From Sequoia sempervirens (lineage: Eukaryota; Streptophyta; Pinopsida; Cupressales; Cupressaceae): a stretch of 64,000 nucleotides of DNA. Below the pieces are notes generated by a model. That model did not search any database. It was not told the origin of the DNA and worked only from the letters and a program-made list of their open reading frames with translations. The stretch spans positions 40,613,986-40,677,985 of the forward strand of contig VDFB02000003.1 of the NCBI GenBank assembly GCA_007258455.2, given 5' to 3'. Within the stretch, counting starts at the first letter, position 1, and every line of letters starts with the position of its first letter. A program made the position numbers and the translations under genes. Shown one piece after another: positions 33,675-45,886 of the stretch.

Positions 33675-36523
33675 AAATGCTATCTTTTATTCATAATCAC
33701 AAAAGTATAGTGTCCCACACAAGTCGTGGAAGTAACTAATTCAATGCAATACAAGATGTAAACTATACATTTGAAGAAAGGAAAATCATATGAAAGGAAT
33801 AGGGATCTATTATTGCTTGAATGATGAACCCCAAGGCCGAATTGCTGCATCTTCAACTCCTTTTGCTTGGTTGCTCCAGAACTTGCTTTTATGCTTTAAA
33901 AGTTACCTACAAGGGATTGAAAAGTTGGTGTTAGAGCTCGAGATACATATTATATTCATATAAAACATCAAAAAACATATAATTTAATCTCACAAGGCAT
34001 TAAATCAAATTTGCAGTCATCACATATATCAAAGAAAAGTAGATCATCGTCAATCCCCATCAAATTTTGAGCTTCATTGTTTTATCTAACATGTTTGTTC
34101 ATTGTGTAGCTATAGGTACATTTTTCATTGCTAGATTATTTTGCATTTGACATCATAGGATGTGGAGTAAAATGGGCTCCTACAAGGGTTGAGCCTAGCA
34201 TGTTGCCCTCTCAGTTTTTAAGATGGATAGGAGTGTAAACTCATCATACTTGTCAACATTCAAAACAAGCACTCATCACTCATGACAGTGAGTTAACTAA
34301 AGTCACTGTCATAAATGACAAATACTTGTTCAATGGAAACACAATGAGTAAGAAAGAACAACCCTATGAAAGTGACAACCTTCAAACTTTGCAACTAAAT
34401 GGGTAAAATAGTTTTTTGAGACTTTTGGCTTTCAAGAAAACAATGGCATGTAGAGAGGATGGTCATTTCATAGATGACAATGAATAGAGGACAATGCCTA
34501 TATGATAGAGAGCAACATATAAGAGACTTTATAGTCATATGGAAAGACAGTCTACAAAGGTAGTAGCCTCAGAATGAAAAAATCCCTTAATTATTTTGCA
34601 AAACCCTAAGGAAAAATGGAAATGAAAACCCAAAATATGCAATAAAGAGTTGAAAGAGAAGAGTTCATAATGAAGAAGCTACAACCTTCAAAGGAGCAAA
34701 GCCTCAAGTACTTGCATGAAAAAGTGTGAGGTCAAGCCGAGGTATAGAGAAACTTCATTTTTTCCACATAATGCACAGATTGAATGCCAGAACCTGTGGA
34801 ATTTTATTAAAATCTTCAAGATTTTTACATGAGTAAAAGCATAGAAGCAAGGGGTGTGAAATATAATCCTAGAAAAAATATTCTTCTCATTATTTCTTGC
34901 AAAAGAATCAAAACATAAAGCATGAAAATACATAGAAGAAACCAAGACATGTTCATTTTTTCTGCATAAACAGAGCTCGAGGCAACATATTTTGTTCATA
35001 GATAATGAAAGGATAGATTTGTTTGCATAAAGAGGAGGCTTACCAAGCTCAAGCTTGATGTGTTTTAAACAAAATCTGCATGAAAAAAATCTAGAAATCC
35101 CATGAAACCTCCAGATGCAAGAAATAATGTTGAGGCCCCCATGAAAACAAAGTGGAATGAAGTTTCCATAAGTGCTAAGTGAAAAAATGAAAGTGAATTG
35201 TGTATTGAGGCTGTGTTTTGTGTCCAGGGTTTTCCAAAACCCTAAGTTGGTCGACAAACAAATGGCATTTTTTTTCCTTTGTTTTAATTTTTTTCAACAT
35301 GAAATAATGCCTTGTATAAAGTGTTAGAATACCTTATGTTCCCTTTTGCATATTTTGCAAGTCTAACCAAATGGTCCCTTTTGCATTGTTTCTCAAAGCA
35401 TGGTCGACTCAAGTGCTTTTAATTTTGCACCAAATTTGAAATGTAAAATATTATTTAAGTGACATAACTATAAATCACTTTATTTAATGTTGTATATAAT
35501 GCAAGATAAAGATACATGTGATTTCAAGTTATGGTCAAAGGGGTTAGTTGAGGATTTATGGTTTATGTCAAGCATATAGGAGAAGTTGAAGAAGTTGACA
35601 AACAAGTGGAGAGAATATAAGAGTGGATTTGAATCAATTTTGAAGGTCTTGGAAAGCATCTAGGAGGGATTTTAGGTTCCTTTATGGTAGGAGAGGTCAA
35701 GGTTTGACCTTTTCTTCATTCATAAGCCTTTTTGGAGTTGTTTAAGGGGCTAAAAAATAGGCATTGTGCATGACCAAGGGAGTTTGAGATTCCTATCTTT
35801 TTGAAACTACTTGGGAAGCATAAATTAACTTCAAACATCAGTTTTGGAGTTAGTTCTCTTCATTCTCATGCTACATTGTAACTTTTTTGGAGGTTCTTTC
35901 AATAGGAGATAACATTTGTTACTCTTTTACATACATGTATAGCAGTATTACACCTTGGGAGATCAATAAAGTTAAGAATTTTTTTCCTTAGTTTTTGTTT
36001 CATTGTGTGTGTTTAAGTGATTGATGCAATTTCATGTGAAATAACTCATCCTTGTTATTGTGTCTCATTAATAGCACATTTATGCAGAAAATATATGTAT
36101 GTTTGTAGGTTGTAGGTTGTGTTAGTGATGCAAGCAATTTCAAGTTGTGAAGAAATTAAATTTTCCATCTAGGATTGTAAGCATTATAGCCTTCTTATGA
36201 AACATTGATGCAAAAGCATATGAATCCCTGAGTTCTGTATGTGAAAGTTTTTTTGTTGATTAAATTGTGTGTAAAATCAGTTGTGCAAGTTTTAGATAAT
36301 CATTTTGGTGCATCACCTTAGGAAATAGTTTAATTATAGGCTTTTCTTTCTACCCTTTTCCCAAAAAATGCATTAGTTTAGTTAGTTTTTAGGTGAACAC
36401 CATAAGAGCCAGCTTACTCTAGAGGTTAGCTTCCATTATCCGAGCCCACAATTAAGGAGGATTTCCAATGTTTCACCAATAGGCCGAGTTTACTCAACAA
36501 GGGTGTACTATTAGGAGATAACA
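33675..36523 (+). repeat. Long-LTR element, left LTR, second segment
   Basis: Continues the LTR started at 2476, aligning with 39143-39844 and then 43631-45881 of the right LTR. Shared landmarks are AGTGTCCCACACAAGTCGTGG, GTGACAACCTT...ACTTTGCAACTAAATGG and the terminal GGAGATAACA at 36514-36523. The LTR contains a conserved antisense open frame (34688-35257). Confidence 0.88.
34688..35257 (-). CDS. Antisense open frame of 189 codons in the left LTR
   Basis: An open frame antisense to the element, starting MSTNLGFWKTLDTKHSLN and running without a stop. The right LTR has the corresponding frame (43952-44524, 190 codons) with many substitutions, yet also without a stop; shared segments include NTQFTFIFSLST, CIWRFHGI and CRKNEHVL. 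I recognise no domain; it is rich in Phe, His, Cys and Ser. Conservation of openness could be chance, given few antisense stop-prone words, or a real antisense gene. Confidence 0.3.
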   Translation of the reverse strand: MSTNLGFWKTLDTKHSLNTQFTFIFSLSTYGNFIPLCFHGGLNIISCIWRFHGISRFFSCRFCLKHIKLELGKPPLYANKSILSLSMNKICCLELCLCRKNEHVLVSSMYFHALCFDSFARNNEKNIFSRIIFHTPCFYAFTHVKILKILIKFHRFWHSICALCGKNEVSLYLGLTSHFFMQVLEALLL

Positions 36524-36545
36524 ATTTTTGGCACACTAGGTGGGA
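36524..36545 (+). other. Putative primer-binding site of the long-LTR element
   Basis: ATTTTTGGCACACTAGGTGG begins directly after the LTR terminus GATAACA. Position fits a PBS, and the TTGGC(A/G)C wording recalls plant gypsy-type sites, but the tRNA cannot be named with confidence. Confidence 0.4.
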
Positions 36546-36549
36546 TAGT

Positions 36550-38604
36550 TTGAACTCTCACAGTTCAAAGCTCATCATTTCATTGCTTTTTTTGGTGTGC
36601 GCATATGTAATCTCAACCTTTGGAGGCAAGAAATCAACACACTTGGGGAATCTAAGAAGTATTTTTTTAGTTTCACTATGGCCAAGCACTGGTTTGTTTC
36701 AAGTAAGTTTGTTTTTTTCTTATTTTTATAGCTTTTGAATGAATAAAACATGTCTATGTTTCATGGAAGCATGTCATATCACCTAGCATACCATGAAAAT
36801 GTTTCTTATCCACATCCTTATTAACCATATCAGGCCAATCATGCTGCTAGTTTTAGTTCAAATTCTATGGTTTTTCAAGAAAACTAGCATGTTCAGTACT
36901 CTACCACCCACCCACCTTTGCTCAACATTCATATCAGCATGCTTATGCTCAGAATTAGTCCCAACAATAGTTTTTTTTTTCCAATCAACATAGTTATTTT
37001 CCTAATCAGACTCAAGGTGTTGAAGACATGAGTTGCAGAGATATACTACTGAAATTTTAGAGGAAAATGAGTGAAATCGAAGTGAATCAAGAGTATGAGG
37101 GAGATCAAGAGTATAATGAGCAGTAGGAAGAGTGGGCTTATTTAGATTATCAATGCCAACAAGAAGAGGAGATTCAAAGAAGGTAGTATGAGGAGTATCT
37201 TGTAGGAGAGATAGCTATCAAAGAGGAGAAAATGAAGTTAATTCCCAAATCAATTCCTACAAAAGAATATGAAATTCTAAGTTTCAGGCAAGGTAAAGCT
37301 CTTAACTCTTCAAATCAGTCTCTTAAGCTTGAAATTCCATGTTTCACAAGCCTTCATCCTTTGTAAGTTGAGGAAAGTAATCAGGTACATCCTAGTGTAG
37401 TTATAGAGTAGGCCATTGATCAGGATAGCTCACTCATCATGGAGAAGATCTATATAAATCCACTGCATTTAGTTGTAGAGTATTACCGATTAGAGCAGCA
37501 AAAGATTGAACAGGAGAAGACCTTTCAAGAGGAATATTTTAATGTTTTAGCTAATGATATTCTTGGTTTTGTTGAAAATGATCAAGTTGTTTCAATAAGT
37601 CAGCTAGGGCAGTAGGGTGAAGAAGTAAAAGAGGCTGATCAAGAACATCATCCTACAACTTGGTTTCATGAACTACTTTCTTTCATTGAAAATGATGAAG
37701 AAGGTGTGTTTTTTTATCACATTAACAACAATTTTAGAGAAATAAGAATACGTCAAACAATCTAATGAGTTTTTGGTTGAAGATATTCAATTGGATAATG
37801 TAGCCTTGGATCAGGAAGAGGAGTACAAAAGTAAGCTTTTCGTCGAGCTACACAACTGACTAAGAGCTATTATGAAGTAGAAAACAATCATCCATTAGAA
37901 TCTCAAGAAGAGTGTGAGGAAGGTTCATTTTGGGATGACCTTGAAGTTTTTATCTCCAAATTGGATGAAAAAGAATTAGACCTATTGGAAGAAGTTGCCA
38001 ATCATGATAAATCAAAAAAAAAGTTCACAAGCTTGAACAAGTATTTGAGCAACAGGAAGAAGTAAACAAGTTACATGAGGAGCACATTCATGTTTTGTTT
38101 CCTCAAGAGGGATGCCACAAAGAGGACTGGTTTGAAGATAATATTGAGGTATCTTTTTCACAATCAGAAGGTGAAATAACATCTTTGGAGGAGGAAAGTA
38201 TTGCACAATAGGAGCAACTTGTAGAGGAGGATTACCTTGGGCAGCAAGAGAAAAAGGTGGAAGTGACCATATTTCCAAATGAGTCACTAAGAATGAAGCA
38301 GACTAATCAACAAAATGACATAGAATCAACAATGCATGATCAATGAAATAGTACTAAGAGTTCAGGTTTCATCCTTTCAAGAGGATGCATGATTAGATAT
38401 TTAGCCATAAGGGGTACCGATAAGATGCAACCGGTTATCAATGCTCCTAATGATGAAATTGCAGCTGTGGGACAAAAAACCCAATTCACCCATTCATTCC
38501 AAATTCATAGTATGTTTGATCAAACTCAAGAGGTCATTGAATTTGGTTATACTATTCATGAAGCATTGCAACAGTTTGTGGGGTATCTTCTTATTTTCCA
38601 TTAG
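36550..38604 (+). pseudogene. Degenerate Glu/Gln-rich coding remnant, long-LTR element internal region
   Basis: The only coding trace in the 2.4 kb internal region. After a Ser/His/Gln-rich start in several frames, a long acidic stretch (about 37070-38345) reads EIEVNQEYEGDQEYNEQ, VVEYYRLEQQKIEQEK, WFHELLSFIENDEEG, LEEVANHDKSKKK and VLFPQEGCHKEDWFEDNIE. A last open block (38389-38604) starts MIRYLAIRGTDKMQPV. Most in-frame stops are TAG where Gln (CAG) would fit the local composition. No gag, protease, RT or integrase motif is present, so the element depended on another for movement. Function unknown. Confidence 0.5.
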
Positions 38605-38958
38605 TAGTTCATAAACATGTAATGCATCCATTTTTTGTTAGAAGGAGGAGTTATTTTACAAAGCCAGTTAATGGGTTTGTTTGACCAGTTTTTTTGTTGG
38701 TTAGAATAGGTTAGAGTAGACTTGAGTTTTAGTTTTCATTTTCCAAGAAGAGTTGTTGCACAGTTTGTTGGTCCTATCCTAAACAGAGCCATGGTAGTTG
38801 TTTTCAGTTTTAGTTTTGCTACTGCATAGTTCCTAATAGCAAAGTTACAGAGGTTTTTCTAAGTGATAAGGAAAATAATTGAATCCTATGCCCAATGGAT
38901 AGCTTGATGCTACTGGTCTTGATGCTTAGCAGGAAAGCATTTAAGATGTCGCCAAAAA

Positions 38959-39844
38959 TGTTTCCTAATTTTTCTTTTAGCTCAATCAGGTAGAGTTGAG
39001 ACATCAATTATCGTGAAAAGAGAATGAAAGGTACACATTTGATTCTGCTAAGTGTTCATTATCATACACAAAAATATTATCAAATGAATTTTAGTTTATT
39101 ATGCAAGTGTTTACAAGAGAAAAGTTTGCATAAGATTTACATAAAATGTTGTCTTTTATTCATAACTACAAAAGTATAGTGTCCCACACAAGTCGTGGGA
39201 GTAACTGATTCAATGCAATACAAGATGTAAACTATACATTTGAAGAAAGGAAAAGCATATGAAAGGAATAGGGATGTGTCATTGCTTAAATGACAAACCC
39301 CAAGGTTGAACTGCTACATCTTTAGCTCCTTTTGCTTGGTTGCTCCAGAAGCTGCTCTGATGCTCTGGAAGTTATTTGCAAGGGATTAAAAAGTTGATGT
39401 TAGAGATCGGGATACATATTCTCTTCATATGCAACATCAAAAGACATATAATTTACTCTCATAAGGCATTAAATCAGATTTGCAGTCATCACAGATATCA
39501 AGGAAAAGTAGAAGATCATCATCAATCGCCATCAAATTCTGAGCTTCATTGTTTTATCTAACATGTTTGTTCACTGTGCAGGTATAGGTACAATTTTCAT
39601 TGTTGGATTATTTTGCATTTTACATAATAACATGTGGAGTAAAATGGGTTCCCACAAGGGTTGAGCCCAACATGCTACCCTCTCATTTTTTAAGAGGGAT
39701 AGGAGTGTAAACTCATCATACTTGTCAACATTCAAAACAAGCACTCATCACTCATGATAGTGAGTTGACTAAAGTCACTCTCATAAATAAAAATACTTGT
39801 TCAATGGTACCACAATGAGTAAGAAAGAATAGTCCTATGAAAGT
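38959..39844 (+). repeat. Long-LTR element, right LTR, first segment
   Basis: Begins TGTTTCCTAATTTTTC (left copy TGTTACCTAATTTTGC) and matches the left LTR through to the point where the 39845-43630 insertion interrupts it. The last five bases (39840-39844, AAAGT) are that insertion's target duplication. Confidence 0.88.
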
Positions 39845-40339
39845 TGATGGAACCTACAAATATTTTATGTTCCATCTCAAGTCCTTGTTTCATCTTGTTG
39901 GGCTAATATCTGAGGGCTTAGGGTTCTTCTTGTATCACTGTTGAAGGGTTATTGTATTGAATTGGAGTCCTTTCTTATGAAACCCTTGGCTTTGAGTACT
40001 TGAAAAATAGTCTATTTCACTGTTGAATTCTTTTTTCCCATTATCGGTTACTTTAAAAACATCTTATGTCATTCACAATCGTCAGGTAACTGGTCCCCCA
40101 CACCTAGGCTTGAGTATCTTAATTTTTATAAGGTTAAGTAAAGTGCCTTTTTGGCCTTTACATCCTTTGCATTTTATGACTGAGGATTTTGATCCCCTTC
40201 TATCGTATCATCCTAGGGGGTCCCCTTCATTAAAACAAATAATGAGCACATGCTTAAATGATTTCACTTAAGTCTCGATGGGCATCTTTCTTTATCATTC
40301 CTTGTTGATTACTTTAGAAGTGTATGTCCCAAATTGGAA

Positions 40340-41300
40340 ACTAGTGATGAGCGGTATTTCTTTGTTATCACTCATCACGAATAGTTGTTGGAGCTCTTGA
40401 TATCAATGCATGATGAGCGATGTTCCATATATTGTTGAGGGATCACTTATCAGAAATGGATTTTGAGCCTTGAGTGTTGTAATAGTGATAAGTGATGTCC
40501 TTTGGCCTTATGCTATTATTTTCATTGCTCATTGCGAATGGTCATGACATGATAAATTTAAATTAGCAATGAACAATATGATGGATTTCCCTTGCATCGC
40601 GTATCACAGATAGTTCTATATTAGTGATACACGATACACAGTGTCACTATGAAGATCTCTCATTGCTAATTGCTTGCAAACTATATGAGGAGAATTAGCG
40701 ATGAGCGATGGCTTGATGTTTTTGTAATTTATCACTAATCACAGATTCATTCCAAAACTTAAGTTCCAAAGTAGCGATGAGTGATGAAGTTCTCTGATTA
40801 AGGTTTCTTTCACTAATTTGAAAAGGTCTTATGTGCAATGTCTTTTTTATTGTTGATTTTCATGTAGGTGTACCTATCTTAATCTAGTCTCTTCACTGTA
40901 TCTCCCATTGCTAATAAGATTTGAGGTGCGAGGTGTGAATTAGCGATGTGCGATGGGGAAATGAACATGATCAAAGGACGGGCCATAGATCCAAGGGTTG
41001 AGATTTCATCTCATGGATGCTTGCATCAACGATGATATCAATGAAGGACGAGATGTATTAGTAATAGGTAACGACTATTGCTAGAAAAGGCAACGTGGCA
41101 GAATCCTGTAGACATCGTATAAAGCAAAAAGGAAAGTAGCGGGATGGATGGAGAATCATTGATCTGGCTTTAAAAAAAGATGATCCAATATACTAAAATT
41201 TATAGCGGTAACATTCTCATCGTTGATTGTACCATAAAAATTTGGGCAAGGCCAGCGATGAGCGATGAAGTGTATGAGGAACTATTCTCTTCAAAAACAC
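40340..41300. repeat. Dispersed short motif field (TAGCGATGAGCGATG and its complement)
   Basis: About a dozen copies of a 12-15 bp word in both orientations, not in tandem. Direct: GTGATGAGCGGT (40346), GATGAGCGATGTTCC (40412), TAGCGATGAGCGATGG (40697), TAGCGATGAGTGATGA (40772), TAGCGATGTGCGATGG (40942), CAGCGATGAGCGATGA (41251). Inverted: ATCACTCATCACGAA (40367), TCATTGCTCATTGCGAA (40532), ATCACTAATCACAGA (40731). Spacing varies from about 50 to 250 bp. Such clusters often mark binding sites for an element-encoded or host protein. Confidence 0.7.
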
Positions 41301-41890
41301 CGGTCATATGTACTTCACTGATATTAATGAAGGAGCATGAATTAGGTTGGTGATGCATTTTAATTGTTATATCGCGTATGATTAATCAGGATTAAGGGAG
41401 GACATGGCAGCATTTGAGGTGGCATCGCTGTTTTCTATGGAAAGTTGCTAATGGCTGAAAAATGATGCTCATGATCACCATAGATGAAGTTTTAAATTCT
41501 TTAAGATCAACGACCCATATTCAAATTCGAGCTGCTAAGTTATGAACTCACTCATGTGAGGAGTTCTTGAATCATTAATTCCTACATGCTCCAAAATGTT
41601 TATTTACTGCAAATTGTTCGTTGTTCATCTTCACCATCTTTCTAGTCTCCAGTGAATGTGAGGTGTGGGTTAGTGAAGAAGTGTGAAGGTGTTAATTCTC
41701 CTTGTGTTGAATAGTGAATGTTTGTGTCCTGGGTGAGTTAGTTTTCAATTGGGCTCTTTGTTGTTCATGCTCTAGTCTGTTTAGGAATTCCTTTTTTGGT
41801 ACCGGGTGCAATTGTCTGGGTTTGTAGGTGTATTTCCCTACAACTTTGATTTGGATTCTTTTGAATTATCAAATTTTGTTTGTTTTAGAG

Positions 41891-42343
41891 ATGGGAAAGA
41901 CTAGTGTGCCAATTTAGCACGTTAGGAGGTCTACTCGGCTTAATGTGTTTGAGTGCTATGAGGATAGGTCTGTAATTGAGCAAGCAAACTAGCCATCCCC
42001 TAAGGTTTCAAAGGGTAAGAGGAGGGCTCAAGGTCATAAGAAGAAAGCAATTGTTCAGAGTACATACAACTTGAGAATAAAGACCATTCCAGAAGAAATG
42101 GTTAATTTTAAAGGCAAGGAGCTCGCTCAGCTAGAGAAAAAGGCTAGGAAAAAAGATAAGGGTCATAAGGTCTGCCTAGGAAAACATAATTCTACTATTC
42201 TGCTCTCTGATATTCCTTCGGATGCTGAAGGTGACACTGACTCAGGATATGACCAGTATCTTCTCTCTCTGGTGCCATATGGGAGCTTTGATGATGATGT
42301 GGTGATGGTTCCTCCAATTTCATCAAGAACAAGGAGTGGTTAA
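41891..42343 (+). pseudogene. Unknown 150-codon frame, two in-frame TAG stops
   Basis: Starts MGKTSVPI, then TAG, HVRRSTRLNVFECYED, a second TAG after EQAN, then a lysine-rich basic stretch (KGKRRAQGHKKK), a KARKKDKGHK patch, an acidic SDAEGDTDSGYDQY, VMVPPISSRTRSG and TAA. The basic first half and RTRSG ending look like a DNA- or chromatin-associated protein, but I do not recognise it. Both stops are one C-to-T step from CAG. The layout resembles the unknown frame at 15493-16011. Confidence 0.45.
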
Positions 42344-43630
42344 GCATACTCTAATGCTGACAACTTTGAATAGGGTATTCTCCTTTTCTTTTTTTATGAC
42401 ACCATAGTCTTCGCGTAGGAGGTATTTATTTCAATATGTCTGTGGTTGGTCTTTTATTCTTCCATGCTGATGTGGAGGTCTTCTGAATAATATGATACAT
42501 AATATTTTTGTTCAACATGGATGCAACAACATCGACTAATGGTATCCTGCACATGTGTTTTGTCATTTGTCCTCCCCTATTCTCAAATGATTGCATGAAA
42601 CTGCCTGGGGAGTTCTTTGAGGATGAGGTTGAAATTAGGTGAATGAAATGAAATTGTAACTTAGCCGGTCACTTGTTGCTCCCTTGTTTATAAAGGAGAT
42701 TTCATGGCTGAAATTACAAGAGTTCAACATTTTTGAGTTTGAAAAAGGTCTAGGTGAAATCTATGCTCAGGGAGAAAATAAAATGTAAATAGATAAATTA
42801 GCGAATATATCAGAAGCTAGTATAGGGAAAAAGTTATATTGTATGAAGATATTAAATATAGTTTTACAAATTAATATCAATAATGAAAGATAATATTAGT
42901 TCTAAAATATTGCTCTCCTGTATATTTTTCTCCCAAATTATGAATGAAATTGTTAATTATAATTTCATTTTTCTTCTGTCATTTTCACTGAATGAATGGG
43001 TTTGTTTGTGCTTCAATTCAATGAGTTGATTAAATGCTAAATGAGACCATTAGTTTGTGGGAAAGGGATATAGGATTTGTTAAGGAAGCAATATTTTAAA
43101 AACATAGAGAGTTAGATGCTACAAAGTGGCATGTTGATAGTCCATTGATTTTTGATGTTCAATTATAATTTTATTACTGATTGATTGCAAGATATGACTC
43201 CACTATTCCCTTAGATAGGGCATTGGTTGTTCTATTAGTTTATCTCTTAGTTGACTGAGCTAGTAATGAATCTAGACAAAGATTTAAAATGGAAATGAAT
43301 TCTTAGCATACTTTAAATTATATTGCACCAACCTTCAAGTATCAGCATGTTCCCTGAAACAAATAACTTCATAAGAGGTTTTCCAAGCCTTAGATGATGT
43401 TGGTTTCTCAAGGAATACATATGTGTGAGGAAATGCTCTTGATCAAGTTGAGACATTATGAGCATAAATAGGATTACCCTCTTGGGTCTCATAGAGCCCG
43501 GAGAGAAGAAGTGAAGTTTTAAATGCTTCACTTAAGTGTTGGCCAATCCTCAACCTTGCTGATAATTGAGTTTTGGTAGACTCATAGGAAAGGAATGAGA
43601 TTAATTTTGGTTCTAGAAAAAAAACCAACA

Positions 43631-45881
43631 AAAGTGACAACCTTTATACTTTGCAACTAAATGGGTACAATAGTTGTTTGAGACTTTTGGATTTCAAGAA
43701 AACAATGCCATGTAGCTCGAGGATAGTCATTTCATACATGACAATGAAGAGAGGACAATGCCTATATGATAGAGAGCAGCATATAAGAGACTGTACAGTC
43801 ATATGGAAAGATAGTCTACCAAGGTAGTAGCCTTAGAATGAAAAAAGCCCTCAATATTTTTGCAAAACCCTTGCGAAAAATGGAAATGAAAACCCAAAAT
43901 ATGTAGTATAGAGTTGAGAGAGAAGAGTTCATAATGGAGAAGCTACGACCTTTAAAGGAGAAAAGCCTCAAGTACTTGCATGAAAAAGTGTGAGGTTGAG
44001 CCAAGGTATAGAGAAACTTCATTTTTTCCACAAAATGCACATATTGAATGCCACAGCCTGTGGAATTTTATTAAAATCTTCAATATTTTTACATGAGTAA
44101 AAGCATGGAAGTAAGGGGTGTGAAATATAAACCTGAAAAAATTATTCTTCTCATTATTGCTTGCAAAAGAATCAAAACATCGAGCATGAAAATACATAGA
44201 AGAAATCAAGACATGTTCATTTTTTCTACATAAATAGAGCTCAAGGAAACATATTTTGTTCATAGATAATGAAATGATAGCTTTGTTTGCAAAAAGAAGA
44301 GGCTTACCAAGCTTGACCTTGATGTGTTTTACACAAAATCTGCATGAAACAACTCCAAAAATCCCATGAAACCTCCAGATGCAAGAAACCATGTTGGAAT
44401 CCTCATGACAACAGAGTGGAACGAATTTTCTAGAAGTGCTAAGTGAAAAAATGAAAGTGAATTGTGTATTAAGGCCACATTTTATGTCTAGGATTTTCCA
44501 AACCCTAAGTTGGTCAACAAACAAATGACATTTTTTTCCCTTGTTTTAAAATTTTTCAACATGAACTAATGCCTTGTATAAAGTGTTAGAATTCCTTATG
44601 TTCCCTTTTGCATATTTTGCAAGTCTAACCAAATGGTCCCTTTTGCATTATTTCTCAAAGCATGGTTGACTCAAGTGCTTTTATTTTTGCACCAAATTTG
44701 AAATGTAAAACATTATTTAAGTGATATAACTATAAATCACTTTATTTAATGTTGTATATAATGCAAGATAAAGATACATGTGCTTTCAAGTTATGGTCAA
44801 AGGGGTTAGTTGAGGGTTTATGGTTTATGCCAAGCATATAGGAGAAGTTGAAGAAGTTGACAAACAAGTGGAGAGAATATAGGAGTGGATTTGAATCAAT
44901 TTTGAAGGTCTTGGAAAGCATCTAGGAACAATTTTAGGTGCCTTTATGGTAGTAGAGGTCAAGGTTTGAACTTTTCTTCATTCATAAGCCTTTTTGGAGT
45001 TGTTTAAGGGGCTAAAAAATAGGCGTTATTGTTGTGCACGACCAAGGGAGTTTGAGATTCCTATCTTTGAGCACCTACTTGGGAAAGCATAAAGTAACTT
45101 CAAACAATAGTTTTGGAGTTAGTTCTTTTCATTCTCATGCTACATTGAAACTTTTTTGGAGGTTCTTTCAATAGGAGATATCATTTGTAACTCTTTTACA
45201 GACATGTATAGTAGTATTACACCTTTGGAGAATAATAAAGTTAAGAAAATTTCTCAATTTCTATTTCATTGTGTGTTTAAGTGATTGATGAAATTTCATG
45301 TGAAGTAACTCATCGTTGTTATTGTGTCTCATTAGTAGCATCTTTATGCAGAAAATAGATGCATGTTTGTAGGTTGTAGGTTGTGTTAGTGATGCAAGCA
45401 ATTTCAAGTTGTGAAGAAATTACATTTTCCTTCTAGGATTGTGAGCACTATAGCCTTCTTATAAAAAAATGATGCAAAAGCATATGAACCCCTGAGTTGT
45501 GTATGTGAAAGCTTTGTTGTTGATTAAACAGTGTGTAAAGTTAGTTGTGGAAGTTTTAGATGATCATTTTGGTGCATCACCTTAGGAAATAGTTTCATTT
45601 TATGCTTTTATTTCTAACATTCAATTTTCACAGTCCATGGAGTAATATTTTTGATGTAAAAAATTGGCATAGAGTTTATCCAGAAATCTTACTCACTACT
45701 TTTATTTCCACCCTTTTCCCAACAAATGCATTAGTTTAGTTAGTTTTCAGGTGAACACTAGAAGAGATAGCTTACGCTGGAGGTTAGCTTCCATTATTTG
45801 AGCCCACAATCAGGGAGGATTTCCAATTTTTCACCAATGGGTTGAGTTTACTCAGCAAGGGTGCACTATTAGGAGATAACA
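43631..45881 (+). repeat. Long-LTR element, right LTR, second segment
   Basis: Resumes with AAAGTGACAACCTTTATACTT after the insertion and matches 34371-36523 to the end at GGAGATAACA (45872-45881). Relative to the left copy it has an extra block of about 100 bp near 45615-45710. The flanking GGAAT is the target duplication. Confidence 0.88.
43952..44524 (-). CDS. Antisense open frame of 190 codons in the right LTR
   Basis: Counterpart of 34688-35257, with the same length and register after a divergent first dozen residues (MFVDQLRVWKILD against MSTNLGFWKTLD). It includes SMNKICFLELYLCRKNEHVL and HVKILKILIKFHR. It is open despite many substitutions. No known domain; coding status uncertain. 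Confidence 0.3.
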   Translation of the reverse strand: MFVDQLRVWKILDIKCGLNTQFTFIFSLSTSRKFVPLCCHEDSNMVSCIWRFHGIFGVVSCRFCVKHIKVKLGKPLLFANKAIISLSMNKICFLELYLCRKNEHVLISSMYFHARCFDSFASNNEKNNFFRFIFHTPYFHAFTHVKILKILIKFHRLWHSICAFCGKNEVSLYLGSTSHFFMQVLEAFLL

Positions 45882-45886
45882 GGAAT

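Larger units (their letters stand above)
39845..43630 (+). mobile_element. LTR-type insertion (solo LTR or non-autonomous element) in the right LTR
   Basis: Starts TGATGGAACCTAC and ends AAAACCAACA, with a perfect 5-bp duplication AAAGT at 39840-39844 and 43631-43635. Comparison with the left LTR (34373) shows a clean insertion. I find no internal pair of direct repeats, so it may be one very long solo LTR or an element whose second LTR is lost. It carries a field of GATGAGCGATG words (40340-41300) and a broken 151-codon frame (41891-42343). No RT or integrase seen. Confidence 0.75.
2476..45881 (+). mobile_element. Long-LTR non-autonomous retrotransposon (LARD-like) inserted in gag
   Basis: The element begins TGTTACCTAATTTTG at 2476 and ends GGAGATAACA at 45881. 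It is flanked by GGAAG (2471-2475) and GGAAT (45882-45886), a 5-bp duplication with one mismatch, and gag reads on across the junction. Removing later insertions leaves two LTRs of about 3.0-3.1 kb and a 2.4 kb internal region with no recognisable gag, RT or integrase. Long LTRs around a short non-coding-like core are the definition of a large retrotransposon derivative. The left LTR is split by a CACTA element and the right LTR by another LTR-type insertion. Confidence 0.82.

Noticed and set aside
39845..43630. A full LTR retrotransposon with two LTRs
   Set aside because: I could not find a second copy of either terminal sequence inside the insert, so only an LTR-type insertion is claimed.
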